Positions 40,636 to 57,525 of a stretch of DNA of 64,000 nt are shown here, one piece after another. The notes beneath the pieces are model-generated. The model had not been told where the DNA came from. It did not search any database and saw nothing but the letters and a program-made list of their open reading frames with translations. The stretch comes from Sandarakinorhabdus glacialis (GTDB lineage: Bacteria; Pseudomonadota; Alphaproteobacteria; Sphingomonadales; Sphingomonadaceae): assembly GCF_014643455.1 (NCBI RefSeq), contig NZ_BMJM01000008.1, positions 1 through 64,000 of the forward strand, in the 5' to 3' direction. The translations under genes were made by a program, and so were the position numbers. Positions within the stretch are counted from its first letter, which is position 1, and each line of letters begins with the position of its first letter.

Positions 40636-41292
40636 TCAGTCACCGAGCATGGTCCGGACGAACGCGGCGAGGCCGAGCTGGCGCTTGCGGCGCAGGCGCT
40701 CGGCATGGAGGATGGCGCGGATCTCGACGAGGCAGGCATCCGCATCGTCGTTTATCAGGATATAGTCGTATTCGCCCCAATGGCTGATCTCGTCGCGGGC
40801 GCGTGCCATGCGGCTGGCGATGACATCGGCGGGGTCGGTGGCGCGGGTGGTCAGCCGGCGTTCGAGCTCCTTGAGGTCGGGCGGCAGGATGAAAACCCGG
40901 ACGAGGTCGCTGGCGGCGTCGGTCTGCTGGAGCTGCTGGGTGCCCTGCCAATCGATGTCGAACAGCACGTCGCGCCCGGCATGAAGCGCGACTTCGACCG
41001 GCGCCCGCGGCGTGCCATAGCGATTGCCGAACACCGTCGCCCATTCGAGCAATTCGTCGCCGGCGACCATTTCGGCAAAGCGTTCGGGCGAGACGAAATA
41101 ATAATCGTCGCCCTCGGTCTCGCCCTTGCGCGGCGGGCGTGTCGTCGCCGACACCGACAGGGTTATCGCCGGGTCGTTCTTCAACAGCCGCCGCGACAGG
41201 GTCGTCTTGCCGGCGCCCGAGGGCGACGACAGGACGAACATCAACCCGCGGCGGGGCGGGGTATGGGCAGCGGGACGCGTGAATTCGGTCAT
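40636..41292 (-). CDS. gmk: Guanylate kinase
   Basis: A 218-residue enzyme that phosphorylates GMP to GDP. Seen: P-loop LSSPSGAGKTTLSRRLL, the GMP-binding TTRPPRKGETEGDDYYFVS, and VLFDIDWQGTQQL followed by the lid region. The length and motifs are normal for the family. It stands between fumC and the DUF4893 gene on the same strand. Confidence 0.96.
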   Translation of the reverse strand: MTEFTRPAAHTPPRRGLMFVLSSPSGAGKTTLSRRLLKNDPAITLSVSATTRPPRKGETEGDDYYFVSPERFAEMVAGDELLEWATVFGNRYGTPRAPVEVALHAGRDVLFDIDWQGTQQLQQTDAASDLVRVFILPPDLKELERRLTTRATDPADVIASRMARARDEISHWGEYDYILINDDADACLVEIRAILHAERLRRKRQLGLAAFVRTMLGD

Positions 41293-41324
41293 CGCGGGGT
41301 GGTTAGCGGGTTATTGCGGGCACG

Positions 41325-42722
<1,398 letters not shown>

Positions 42723-42802
42723 TCGCGGTCTTCCTTGATCGGAGAGCATCGCGCCGCGCCGATGCGAAGCAGCGCCGCGCTGCGACGCCGGCGTGAACGG
42801 GG

Positions 42803-43279
42803 TTATTTCTTGCGGAAGCGATCGAGCGTGACGACGTTCGATCCTGGCTCGATCGGCGCCGGTGGTTCGGGCTCCGGCTCTGGTGCGGCGATGGCCTCGC
42901 CTTCCTTGGCTGCAAACTGCAGCGCGAAATTGACCGCCGGATCGACGAAGCCGGTAATCGCCGCATAGGGAATGCGCAGCTTGGCGGGAACCTGGTTGAA
43001 ACTCAGCCCGATCTGGAAACCCTCGTCGTCGATGGCGAGATCCCAATAGCGGTGCTGAATGACGATGGTCATCTCGTCGGGATAGCGTTCGATCAGGTGG
43101 CGCGGGATATCGACCCCGGGGGTGCGTGTGCGAAACGCGATGTAGAAATGATGCGCGCCTGGCAGGCCGCCCTCGGCATCGATTTTTTCGAGCACACGGC
43201 GCACGACCGTTCGCAGAGCGTCCTGGACGATCTCGTCGTATGGAATCAGGCTGTCGGCGGTCGTCTCGGTCACGTTCAC
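42803..43279 (-). CDS. sspB: SspB-family ClpXP adaptor
   Basis: A 158-residue SspB of the alphaproteobacterial type: [20 protein letters not shown] near residue 37 and [41 protein letters not shown] form the SsrA-tag binding fold, followed by an acidic, Pro-rich linker ([10 protein letters not shown]) and a conserved C-terminal ClpX-binding tail ([10 protein letters not shown]). It brings SsrA-tagged proteins to ClpXP. The ssrA gene lies directly upstream on the same strand. Confidence 0.92.
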   Translation of the reverse strand: MNVTETTADSLIPYDEIVQDALRTVVRRVLEKIDAEGGLPGAHHFYIAFRTRTPGVDIPRHLIERYPDEMTIVIQHRYWDLAIDDEGFQIGLSFNQVPAKLRIPYAAITGFVDPAVNFALQFAAKEGEAIAAPEPEPEPPAPIEPGSNVVTLDRFRKK

Positions 43280-43372
43280 GCCCTGCTTGGCTGGATTTTG
43301 CCTAGGTGACGCCTGACGGCGTTCGGGTCAAGGTTCTTTGGCATCAAGGGTGCGCCGCCAGCGCAAAGCGCC

Positions 43373-43409
43373 AAAAACGATGGGGAGCTTCTGTTGCTCG
43401 GTGCTCCCC
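43373..43409 (-). terminator. Terminator of ssrA
   Basis: GGGGAGC and GCTCCCC form a 7-bp stem with a 14-base loop followed on the minus strand by ATCGTTTTT. The stem may also be part of the end of the tmRNA coding piece. Confidence 0.65.
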
Positions 43410-43727
43410 GTACCGCCGGTTTCTGCTTCTGTTGCCCGGTGCAGTCCCAACCGCGCTTTCGGCCAGTGTAACTAGATCCGTGAGGATCTTGGGTTACGCT
43501 GCGATTGCGAATGCCTCGTTGTCGTTGGCATTTAGGTGTTTTAAACGGTTTAACGGCTCATTCAGGCCGGGCAAAAATATCGTCTTTGAACACACGTCGA
43601 TCCTAGTTCGACCCCATACCGCCCGCAACAACCGGGGAAAATGGTGGAGTCGCCGGGTACTGCCCCCGGGTCCGCTGCATCTATTTCACGACACACTTTA
43701 TCGCCATAGACGGGCCGAAGCCCGACA
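43376..43727 (-). ncRNA. ssrA: tmRNA, permuted two-piece form
   Basis: On the minus strand, GCC AAC GAC AAC GAG GCA... at 43529-43494 encodes the tag ANDNEAFAIAA and a stop codon. Downstream of the promoter, the acceptor piece ends with CGACTCC-A-CCA at 43642; after a 26-base spacer the coding piece begins GGGGTCG at 43615. These two ends pair as a 7-bp acceptor stem (one G-U), with CCA encoded. Thus the 3' piece precedes the 5' piece, the circular permutation known in alphaproteobacteria, where the spacer is cut out. The T-stem CCGGG/CCCGG encloses a loop GGCAGTA. Outer ends are approximate. Confidence 0.93.
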
Positions 43728-43732
43728 CGTCC

Positions 43733-43761
43733 TATATAGGCGCTTGTCGGGCAGAGTTCAA
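43733..43761 (-). promoter_or_regulatory. Promoter of ssrA
   Basis: TTGAAC and TATATA on the minus strand are spaced by exactly 17 bases, with the expected start of transcription a few bases before the acceptor piece of ssrA. Confidence 0.7.
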
Positions 43762-43795
43762 ATGGGCTTTTGCGGGCGCGGCAACGCCGGCAGGA

Positions 43796-45028
43796 TCAGG
43801 ATCCGACAATCTCGTGATAGCGGTCGAGGACAGCGCCATTGATGCTGTCCCAGTCGTAAAGCCGCGCGCGTCTCAGGCCCTCGGCACCGGCGGCGGCACG
43901 CGCGCGCGGATCGGTCAGATACTGGGTCAGCGCATCGGCAAAGGCGCCGATGTCGCCGGCGGGTACCAGGCGGCCGTTGACGCCGTCGTCGATCAGGCAG
44001 TTGCTGCCTGTGGCGATGGCGGCGACGACGGGAATGCCACTCGCCATCGCTTCGAGATTGATATTGCCGAAGGTCTCGGTGACCGACGGGTTGAGCAGCA
44101 TGTCGGCGCTGGCATAGGCGCGCGGCAGGGTGTCGCCATCGAGGAAGCCGGTAAACACGGCACCGGGCACCTGCGCCTGCAGGCGTTCGCGCGCCGGGCC
44201 ATCGCCGACGATGAGCAATTTGTGCGCGACGCCCCGGGCCTTGAGCTCGGCCGCGGCGGCAGCAACGACGTCGAGGCCCTTTTCGAGCACGAGGCGACCG
44301 ACAAAGCCGATGACCAGCTCGTCGTCGGCGATGCCGAAGCCGCGGCGCCAGGCCAGCGAGCGCTTGCCGGACGAAAAGCGCAGCTTGTCGACGCCGCGGC
44401 TCCAGACCGCCGAATGACCGATCATGCCTTGCTCGCGAAGCACGTCGCCAAAGCCTTCGGAGGTGACAAAGACTTCGTCGAGCCCGGCGTAAAAGCGCTT
44501 CAGCAAGGCTTCGCCGAGCGGCCGGGCCCAGGCCAGGCCGTAATATTCGAAATAGGTCTCGAAGCGGGTGTGGACCGAGGCGACCACCGGCACGCCCATC
44601 GCGCGCGCCAGCTTCTTGGCCGAATGATTGAGCGGATCCGGGGCCGACAAATGAAAGATATCGGGCGCGAAATTGCGGATGTCGCGCTTGAGGGCGGCGG
44701 GCAACCCGCGCGCGATGCGGTATTCGGCGCGGCCGGGAATCGAGAACGAAGGTACCGAGACCAATGTGCCGGCGGGCGGAAAGGCCGGCGTCGCGCTCGT
44801 CGGCGAATAGACGCGGACGATATTGCCCTGCGACTCGAAGAAGGCAACGAGGCGATTGAGCGCCTGGTTGGCGCCATCGCGGACATAGTTGTAATTGCCC
44901 GAGAACAGCGCGATCCGCAGGGGCCGGCGCAGCGGACGGGGCACAGGCTGAGCGACCGGCAGAAGCGACAGCTCCTCGTCGTCGGCAAGCAATCGATAGG
45001 CGGTGGCCACTTGATGTTCCTCGAGCAT
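43796..45028 (-). CDS. GT4-type glycosyltransferase
   Basis: A 410-residue GT-B glycosyltransferase. The N-terminal domain begins LRIALFSGNYNYVRDGANQALNRL; the C-terminal donor domain has VIGFVGRLVLEKGLDVV, LLIVGDGPARERL and the EX7E motif TETFGNINLEAM. The first half, with HLSAPDPLNHSAKKLARAMGVPVVASVHTRFETYFEYYG, resembles lipid glycosyltransferases of the SqdX/mannosyltransferase type, so a membrane lipid acceptor is possible. It lies just upstream of the ssrA promoter on the same strand. Confidence 0.87.
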   Translation of the reverse strand: MLEEHQVATAYRLLADDEELSLLPVAQPVPRPLRRPLRIALFSGNYNYVRDGANQALNRLVAFFESQGNIVRVYSPTSATPAFPPAGTLVSVPSFSIPGRAEYRIARGLPAALKRDIRNFAPDIFHLSAPDPLNHSAKKLARAMGVPVVASVHTRFETYFEYYGLAWARPLGEALLKRFYAGLDEVFVTSEGFGDVLREQGMIGHSAVWSRGVDKLRFSSGKRSLAWRRGFGIADDELVIGFVGRLVLEKGLDVVAAAAAELKARGVAHKLLIVGDGPARERLQAQVPGAVFTGFLDGDTLPRAYASADMLLNPSVTETFGNINLEAMASGIPVVAAIATGSNCLIDDGVNGRLVPAGDIGAFADALTQYLTDPRARAAAGAEGLRRARLYDWDSINGAVLDRYHEIVGS

Positions 45029-45112
45029 GTCCCGAGGATGTAAGCCATCATTGTGACCGGGTTGGGGCGACGCAGCGGCGACAGCGAGGCGATATCAAGC
45101 GCGCCCCGAAAC

Positions 45113-45146
45113 GAAAAAGCCCGCCGGATCGCGCCGGCGGGGCTTT
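45113..45146 (-). terminator. Terminator of the PEP-CTERM gene
   Basis: GCCCGCCGG and CCGGCGGGGC form a strong stem, followed on the minus strand by GCTTTTTCG; it lies 15 bases past the stop of the PEP-CTERM gene. Confidence 0.75.
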
Positions 45147-45160
45147 AGCTCGCGGCCGAT

Positions 45161-45805
45161 CTAGGCGGCGACGACAGCGGTCCGCCGGCGGCGCATGGCT
45201 GCACCCGTCAGGCCGAAGCCGGCGATGAGCATCGCCCAGCTCGCAGGCTCGGGGACACCGCCGCCGGGCGTCGCGCTGCCGAAGGTGATGTCGTCGAAGC
45301 CGGTCTGGTTGGCGGTGCCGCCGAAATTAATCGAGCGAGCAGTGCCGGCGAAATCGATACCGATCGCCGAGAAATTGCAGAAGGTCCCGCTCGGGTCTCC
45401 GGTGCAGCCATCGGTATATTGCGCCAACAGGTTGAGCGTACCCAGGAGGTTGCCCGTCCCGTTGATGCCATCCCAGACGCTGACGGCGGCCGCGGTTGAC
45501 GAGGTGTAGAAAAACGAGAAGCCGGTGGTGAAGCCATCGGCATAATTCAGGATGGCGTTGTTGGCGTTGAGGAAGAACATGATCGTGTTGGGTGACGGTT
45601 CGTTGCCGAAATTGCCGCTTCCGCCGTCGTCGGCGTCGACCAATGCGAGGGTATCGGCCGAAAATACGATGCCCTGCCCGGCGTAGAAATTGCCGACGGG
45701 GTTTTGGTTGCCGATGCCTTCGAAATCGAGAGTGATGACCGCGGCAGACGCGGCGGAGGCGCCCATTGCCAGGGCGGCAGCGGCGGTTATGGCGAATAGC
45801 TTCAT
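45161..45805 (-). CDS. PEP-CTERM sorting domain protein
   Basis: A 214-residue secreted protein: signal peptide (MKLFAITAAAALAMGASAASA), a Gly/Asn-rich beta domain, and a C-terminal PEP-CTERM tail, VPEPASWAMLIAGFGLTGAAMRRRR, of the form common in sphingomonads. The tail is expected to be recognised and cut by an exosortase, which is not in this window. The two cysteines of CTGDPSGTFC may form a disulfide. The function is unknown; such proteins are often surface or matrix components. Confidence 0.88.
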   Translation of the reverse strand: MKLFAITAAAALAMGASAASAAVITLDFEGIGNQNPVGNFYAGQGIVFSADTLALVDADDGGSGNFGNEPSPNTIMFFLNANNAILNYADGFTTGFSFFYTSSTAAAVSVWDGINGTGNLLGTLNLLAQYTDGCTGDPSGTFCNFSAIGIDFAGTARSINFGGTANQTGFDDITFGSATPGGGVPEPASWAMLIAGFGLTGAAMRRRRTAVVAA

Positions 45806-45990
45806 GTTGGTCCCTTCAGTGGATTCGATGCGCTCGTTGGCGCTGGATCGCTTGACCGAAGGGCGTGGAAGCAGGAGCGCGGCAGATTGCCGGACCGACC
45901 GTCATGGACAAGGTTAGCATCGGCGCGGTGGACCGGCGACTGCCCCTGCGAGGTAGTCCGTTTGCCCCAGTCGAGCAGCGTCGACAAGGA

Positions 45991-46023
45991 AATGGCCCGG
46001 GCGGCGGGTGCCGACCGGGCCAT
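45991..46023 (-). terminator. Terminator of rpoC
   Basis: AATGGCCCGG and CCGGGCCATT form a perfect 10-bp stem with a 13-base loop, followed on the minus strand by TCCTTG; it lies about 25 bases after the rpoC stop. Confidence 0.6.
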
Positions 46024-46048
46024 TCTGGCGTCTTTCAGAGCGAAGGGT

Positions 46049-50236
<4,188 letters not shown>

Positions 50237-50261
50237 AACCGTTCCTTTTCTAATCTCTAGC

Positions 50262-50283
50262 CCCTCTCCCGTGAGGGAGAGGG
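50262..50283 (-). repeat. Hairpin element between rpoB and rpoC
   Basis: CCCTCTCCC and GGGAGAGGG form a 9-bp stem with loop GTGA, in a 120-bp gap also holding GAGAGGGTGAGGGAGAGGC. It is the same sort of C/T-rich element that stands at gene ends elsewhere in this window, here placed inside the rpoBC operon. Confidence 0.6.
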
Positions 50284-50356
50284 AGGGGCCCACGAGCTTG
50301 TTCAGCACATGAGAGGGTGAGGGAGAGGCAAGCCCCCTCCCCCGACGCGGCCCCTG

Positions 50357-54526
<4,170 letters not shown>

Positions 54527-54583
54527 GTGTCTCGGTCGCCTCTCAAAATCGCGTCGCGTCAAAGGCTTGTGGCCAATGACAAC

Positions 54584-54624
54584 AAAAACCGCACGGCCTT
54601 CGGATACCTCCGATTGCCGTACGG
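54584..54624 (-). terminator. Terminator or attenuator upstream of rpoB
   Basis: On the minus strand GCCGTACGG's reverse complement and GCCGTGCGG pair over 9 bp (one wobble), enclosing about 18 bases, followed by TTTTTGTT. It lies between yoeB and rpoB and may end toxin-antitoxin transcription or attenuate read-through into rpoB. Confidence 0.6.
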
Positions 54625-54627
54625 GCC
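54616..54627. repeat. 12-bp direct repeat GCCGTACGGGCC, copy 1
   Basis: Identical to 55359-55370; the two copies bracket the yefM-yoeB pair. The core CCGTACGG is a perfect palindrome. Confidence 0.6.
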
Positions 54628-54789
54628 TTGGGCGTTGAAGCCTCCATGCCCCCTATTCGTCGCGGTCCGTTCGCACCAGATCGAACCGTGTCCCGGGGGC
54701 GGGAGGACGGCAGCCGCAGGGACTGCCGGGAATGTCTTGTAGGGGCTATATAGGGCGAGTGTTGGATTTGGGGAAGGGGGGTGTTGGAT

Positions 54790-55056
54790 TTAGTAGTGGT
54801 CGCGGCATTGGACCACTTCAATGCGCTGGTCGGCGCCAGTGCCTTTGCAGCGATAGACCAGCCGGTGTTCGCTGGTGATCCGGCGTGACCACCAACCCGA
54901 CAGTTCGCCTTTCAACGGCTCGGGTTTGCCGATTCCGCGGAACGGGTCGCGCATGATGTCTGACAACAAGGTGGTGATGCGTGCGGTCATGGCGCGATCC
55001 TGCTGCTGCCAATGCTCATAATCTTCCCACGCGGCGGCCGTGAATTGCAGGTTCAC
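54790..55056 (-). CDS. yoeB: YoeB/Txe family mRNA-cleaving toxin
   Basis: An 88-residue type II toxin closely matching YoeB over its full length: WEDYEHWQQQDR, PFRGIGKPEPLK, LSGWWSRRITSEHRLVYR and the C-terminal CRDHY. The catalytic Glu46 and Arg65 are at the same positions as in E. coli YoeB, and His87/Tyr88 correspond to its His83/Tyr84; a four-residue insertion (GTGA) precedes the last strand. YoeB cuts mRNA at the ribosomal A site. The gene overlaps the antitoxin stop by four bases. All catalytic residues are present, so it should be active. Confidence 0.95.
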   Translation of the reverse strand: MNLQFTAAAWEDYEHWQQQDRAMTARITTLLSDIMRDPFRGIGKPEPLKGELSGWWSRRITSEHRLVYRCKGTGADQRIEVVQCRDHY

Positions 55057-55304
55057 CGTTCCAGGTCGTGTTCGGCCAACTTCCCGGCATCGGCATCTGC
55101 GATCGAATCGAGCAGGCGCTTGGCGTTGCGGGGATTGCTCAGCAGGCGCACCGTTTCGATCCAGCCCTCGTATTCACTCGCTGCCATCATGACGACGGGC
55201 TCCTTGCCTTGGCGCGTCACGACGATCGCGTCGCGGTCGTCGTTCGCCCGGTCCATGTAGGTGGCGAGGTTCTTGCGCAGGTCGGTATAGCTAACGTGGA
55301 TCAT
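55053..55304 (-). CDS. yefM: YefM/Phd family antitoxin
   Basis: An 83-residue antitoxin with the YefM/Phd DNA-binding N-terminus (MIHVSYTDLRKNLATYMDRAND, then IVVTRQGKEPVVMMAASEYEGWIE) and a toxin-binding C-terminal tail. The start at 55304 has GGAGA upstream; a longer frame above it is not supported. It is translationally coupled to yoeB by an ATGA overlap. The antitoxin and the complex are expected to repress their own promoter. Confidence 0.94.
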   Translation of the reverse strand: MIHVSYTDLRKNLATYMDRANDDRDAIVVTRQGKEPVVMMAASEYEGWIETVRLLSNPRNAKRLLDSIADADAGKLAEHDLER

Positions 55305-55313
55305 GGCTGGTCT

Positions 55314-55351
55314 CCGTACGTATTTCTGTACGGTTTTTCCGTGCACGTCAA
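55314..55351 (-). promoter_or_regulatory. Candidate operator/promoter of yefM-yoeB
   Basis: CCGTAC (55314-55319) and GTACGG (55328-55333) form an inverted repeat 10 bases upstream of yefM, with a further CGTACG at 55315-55320. YefM proteins bind palindromes with a GTAC core. TTGACG on the minus strand (55351-55346) is a possible -35 box. A separate CCGTACGG palindrome lies at 55360-55367. Confidence 0.55.
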
Positions 55352-55358
55352 CGGTTGG

Positions 55359-55370
55359 GCCGTACGGGCC
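55359..55370. repeat. 12-bp direct repeat GCCGTACGGGCC, copy 2
   Basis: Identical to 54616-54627 on the far side of the toxin-antitoxin pair. Confidence 0.6.
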
Positions 55371-55450
55371 GGCCGCGGGCAAGGCCCGCGAGTCCGGTTG
55401 GGCGCAGAAGCAGCAAGCAAGAACGCGGCGAGCCGCGTCGTCGGACACGA

Positions 55451-55484
55451 CAAAGGCGCGGAGGTTGAAACCTCCGCGCCTTTG
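55451..55484 (-). terminator. Terminator after rplL
   Basis: CAAAGGCGCGGAGGTT and its exact reverse complement are separated by two bases, a 16-bp stem about 60 bases past the rplL stop, followed by TCGTG on the minus strand. Strong enough to end or reduce transcription of the ribosomal-protein genes. A smaller stem, CGGGAGC/GCTCCCG, lies at about 55513-55530. Confidence 0.75.
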
Positions 55485-55546
55485 CGCGCCGTCCGGCCTT
55501 CGGCGAGTCGGTCGGGAGCTTTCGCTCCCGTCCGCCGCCGTGCAGC

Positions 55547-55921
55547 TTACTTAAGCTCGACGGTACCACCAGCAGCTTCGATCTGAGCCTTGAACTTCTC
55601 GGCATCAGCCTTCGAAACGCCTTCCTTGACGGCCTTTGGAGCCGATTCAACGAGCGTCTTGGCTTCGGTAAGGCCCAGGCCGGTGATGGCGCGGACTTCC
55701 TTGATGACGTTGATCTTCTTGCCGCCGTCGCCGGTCAGGACGACGTCGAATTCGGTCTTCTCTTCAGCAGCAGGAGCAGCGGCAGCAGCTGGACCGGCCG
55801 AAACGGCGACGGCGGCAGCGGCGGAAACGCCCCATTTTTCTTCGAGCATCTTGGCGAGGTCGGCAGCTTCGAGAACGGTCAGAGCCGAAAGCTGTTCGAC
55901 GATCGAGTTAAGGTCAGCCAT
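55547..55921 (-). CDS. rplL: 50S ribosomal protein bL12 (L7/L12)
   Basis: A 124-residue L7/L12: N-terminal dimerisation domain ([22 protein letters not shown]), an Ala-rich hinge ([20 protein letters not shown]) and the factor-binding C-terminal domain ([35 protein letters not shown]). Multiple copies form the stalk that recruits translation factors. It follows rplJ by 50 bases; a strong hairpin follows it. Confidence 0.97.
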   Translation of the reverse strand: MADLNSIVEQLSALTVLEAADLAKMLEEKWGVSAAAAVAVSAGPAAAAAPAAEEKTEFDVVLTGDGGKKINVIKEVRAITGLGLTEAKTLVESAPKAVKEGVSKADAEKFKAQIEAAGGTVELK

Positions 55922-55971
55922 GTGTAGTCTCCAGTTTTCTGTGTCTTGCGAACGCGGTATTCACCGCAGGT

Positions 55972-56487
55972 TTAAGCAGCGTCCTTGGTGGCATAGGCCC
56001 CGAACACGCGGGCAAGCTTGCCAGCGGGTGCATTGACCAGCTGGGCGAGCTTGGTAGCCGGCGAGCTGATGAGGCCGATGAGCGTTGCACGAAGCGCGTC
56101 GAGCGACGGCAGTTCGGCAAGCGCCTTGACGCCATTCACATCGAGGACAGTCGTTCCCATCGCGCCGCCGACAACCTCGAACTTGTCCGTGGTCTTGGCG
56201 AATTCGACAGCGACCTTGGCAGCCGCGACCGGGTCGGTCGAGGTTGCAAAGCCGATCGGGCCAGTCAGCAATTCGCCGAGCGGCTGGTAGGGCGTGCCTT
56301 CGAGTGCGAGACGTGCAAGGCGATTCTTGGTCACCTTGAAGCTGGCTCCGGCATTGCGCATCCGGTTCCGAAGATCGGTGACTTGGGCCACCGTCAGACC
56401 ATGGTTGCGAGTGACCACAACGACGGACGTTTCGGACAACGTCTTGGCAAGACCAGAGATCTGCTCGGATTTTTGAGCGCGATCCAT
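55972..56487 (-). CDS. rplJ: 50S ribosomal protein uL10
   Basis: A 171-residue L10: KSEQISGLAKTLSETSVVVVTRNHGLTV at the start and the L12-binding helical C-terminus (APAGKLARVFGAYATKDAA). It anchors the L12 dimers. The ATG has GGAGAG upstream. It is preceded by a 335-base gap expected to hold the autoregulatory leader. Confidence 0.96.
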   Translation of the reverse strand: MDRAQKSEQISGLAKTLSETSVVVVTRNHGLTVAQVTDLRNRMRNAGASFKVTKNRLARLALEGTPYQPLGELLTGPIGFATSTDPVAAAKVAVEFAKTTDKFEVVGGAMGTTVLDVNGVKALAELPSLDALRATLIGLISSPATKLAQLVNAPAGKLARVFGAYATKDAA

Positions 56488-56822
56488 GCTCTCTCCTTAG
56501 GTTACGACGGCACTTGCGTGACGCCAGTTGAGCCAAGGCCAGGAGGGTCCGGGCCAGGGCCCGTCCGCGGGATCGTCGCCAGACGCTTCGGGTTGCCCCG
56601 TTCGCAAGGCCCGGCAACCATCGCTGGCGACCGGAAAAACTTTCCTCGTCTCATGCAGGCCCCTGAGGCTTAAGCGCACCTTTGCCAAAGCATTGGCACG
56701 CACCTGCAATCTCGGACGGTTTTCCGCCCCGATTCGATCGATAGGCGACCGCATCGGGGCAGGAAGTTGGGGGCGCCTACAGCAGAATCCGCGAAAACGC
56801 AAACCCTGCCGAGGCAGGCGCC
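56488..56822 (-). promoter_or_regulatory. Leader region upstream of rplJ
   Basis: The 335 bases between rplA and rplJ have no gene. Near rplA, CCTGCC/GGCAGG (56806-56819) followed by GTTTGCGTTTTC is a probable terminator. The rest carries several GC-rich inverted segments, such as GGGCCCTGGCCC near 56545-56562. In many bacteria this place holds the L10 leader, to which L10-L12 binds to repress translation; that identity is inferred from position, not confirmed. Confidence 0.5.
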
Positions 56823-57521
56823 TCAGATAGCGTGACCGACAGTCGTGGTGTCGACGCGAACGCCGGCGCCCATGCTCGAGCTGAGCGCGACCTTCTGGAG
56901 GTACTTGCCCTTGGCGCCCGATGGCTTGGCACGCACGACCGCATCGAGCAGCGCGTCGAAGTTGGCGCGCAGATCTTCCTGCGGAAAGCTGGCCTTGCCG
57001 AGCATGCCGTGGATAATCCCCGCCTTTTCGACGCGATACTCAACCTGGCCGCCCTTGGCAGCCTTGACGGCTTCACCGACGTTCATGGTCACGGTGCCGA
57101 GCTTGGGGTTCGGCATCATGCCCTTGGGGCCGAGAATCTTGCCGAGACGGCCGACGAGGCCCATCATGTCCGGGGTGGCGATGCAGCGATCGAAATCGAT
57201 GGTGCCGCCCTGGACGATCTCGAGCAGGTCTTCGGCGCCGACGACATCTGCACCAGCTGCCAAAGCTTCCTCGGCCTTGGCGCCGCGTGCGAACACGCCG
57301 ACACGAACCGTCTTGCCGGTACCCTTGGGCAGGGTGACGACGCCGCGGACCATCTGGTCGGCGTGGCGCGGATCGACGTTCAGGTTGATGGCGACTTCGA
57401 TGGTCTCGTCGAACTTGGCGGTCGCGTTGGCCTTCACCATCGCCAGCGCCTGGTCGAGATCATAAAGCATTTCGGGGTTCACGGCTGCGGCGAGTGCCTT
57501 GGCCTTCTTGGACTGTGCCAT
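56823..57521 (-). CDS. rplA: 50S ribosomal protein uL1
   Basis: A 232-residue L1 with the family motifs [63 protein letters not shown] and the C-terminal [15 protein letters not shown] (quoted as separate short stretches: [31 protein letters not shown]). It binds 23S rRNA at the mobile L1 stalk and can repress its own mRNA. Four bases separate it from rplK. Confidence 0.97.
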   Translation of the reverse strand: MAQSKKAKALAAAVNPEMLYDLDQALAMVKANATAKFDETIEVAINLNVDPRHADQMVRGVVTLPKGTGKTVRVGVFARGAKAEEALAAGADVVGAEDLLEIVQGGTIDFDRCIATPDMMGLVGRLGKILGPKGMMPNPKLGTVTMNVGEAVKAAKGGQVEYRVEKAGIIHGMLGKASFPQEDLRANFDALLDAVVRAKPSGAKGKYLQKVALSSSMGAGVRVDTTTVGHAI

Positions 57522-57525
57522 GATC

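Noticed and set aside
54542..54647. A 34-codon open frame in the rpoB leader, considered as a leader peptide
   Set aside because: Its purine-rich sequence is only one base from the ATG, the composition shows no regulatory codon run, and the hairpin there is explained without it.
54700..54789. Palindromic CTATATAG (54747-54754) and a double GTGTTGGATTT, considered as a promoter for rpoB
   Set aside because: A TATATA box is present but no acceptable -35 box lies 16-18 bases upstream on the minus strand; left unassigned.
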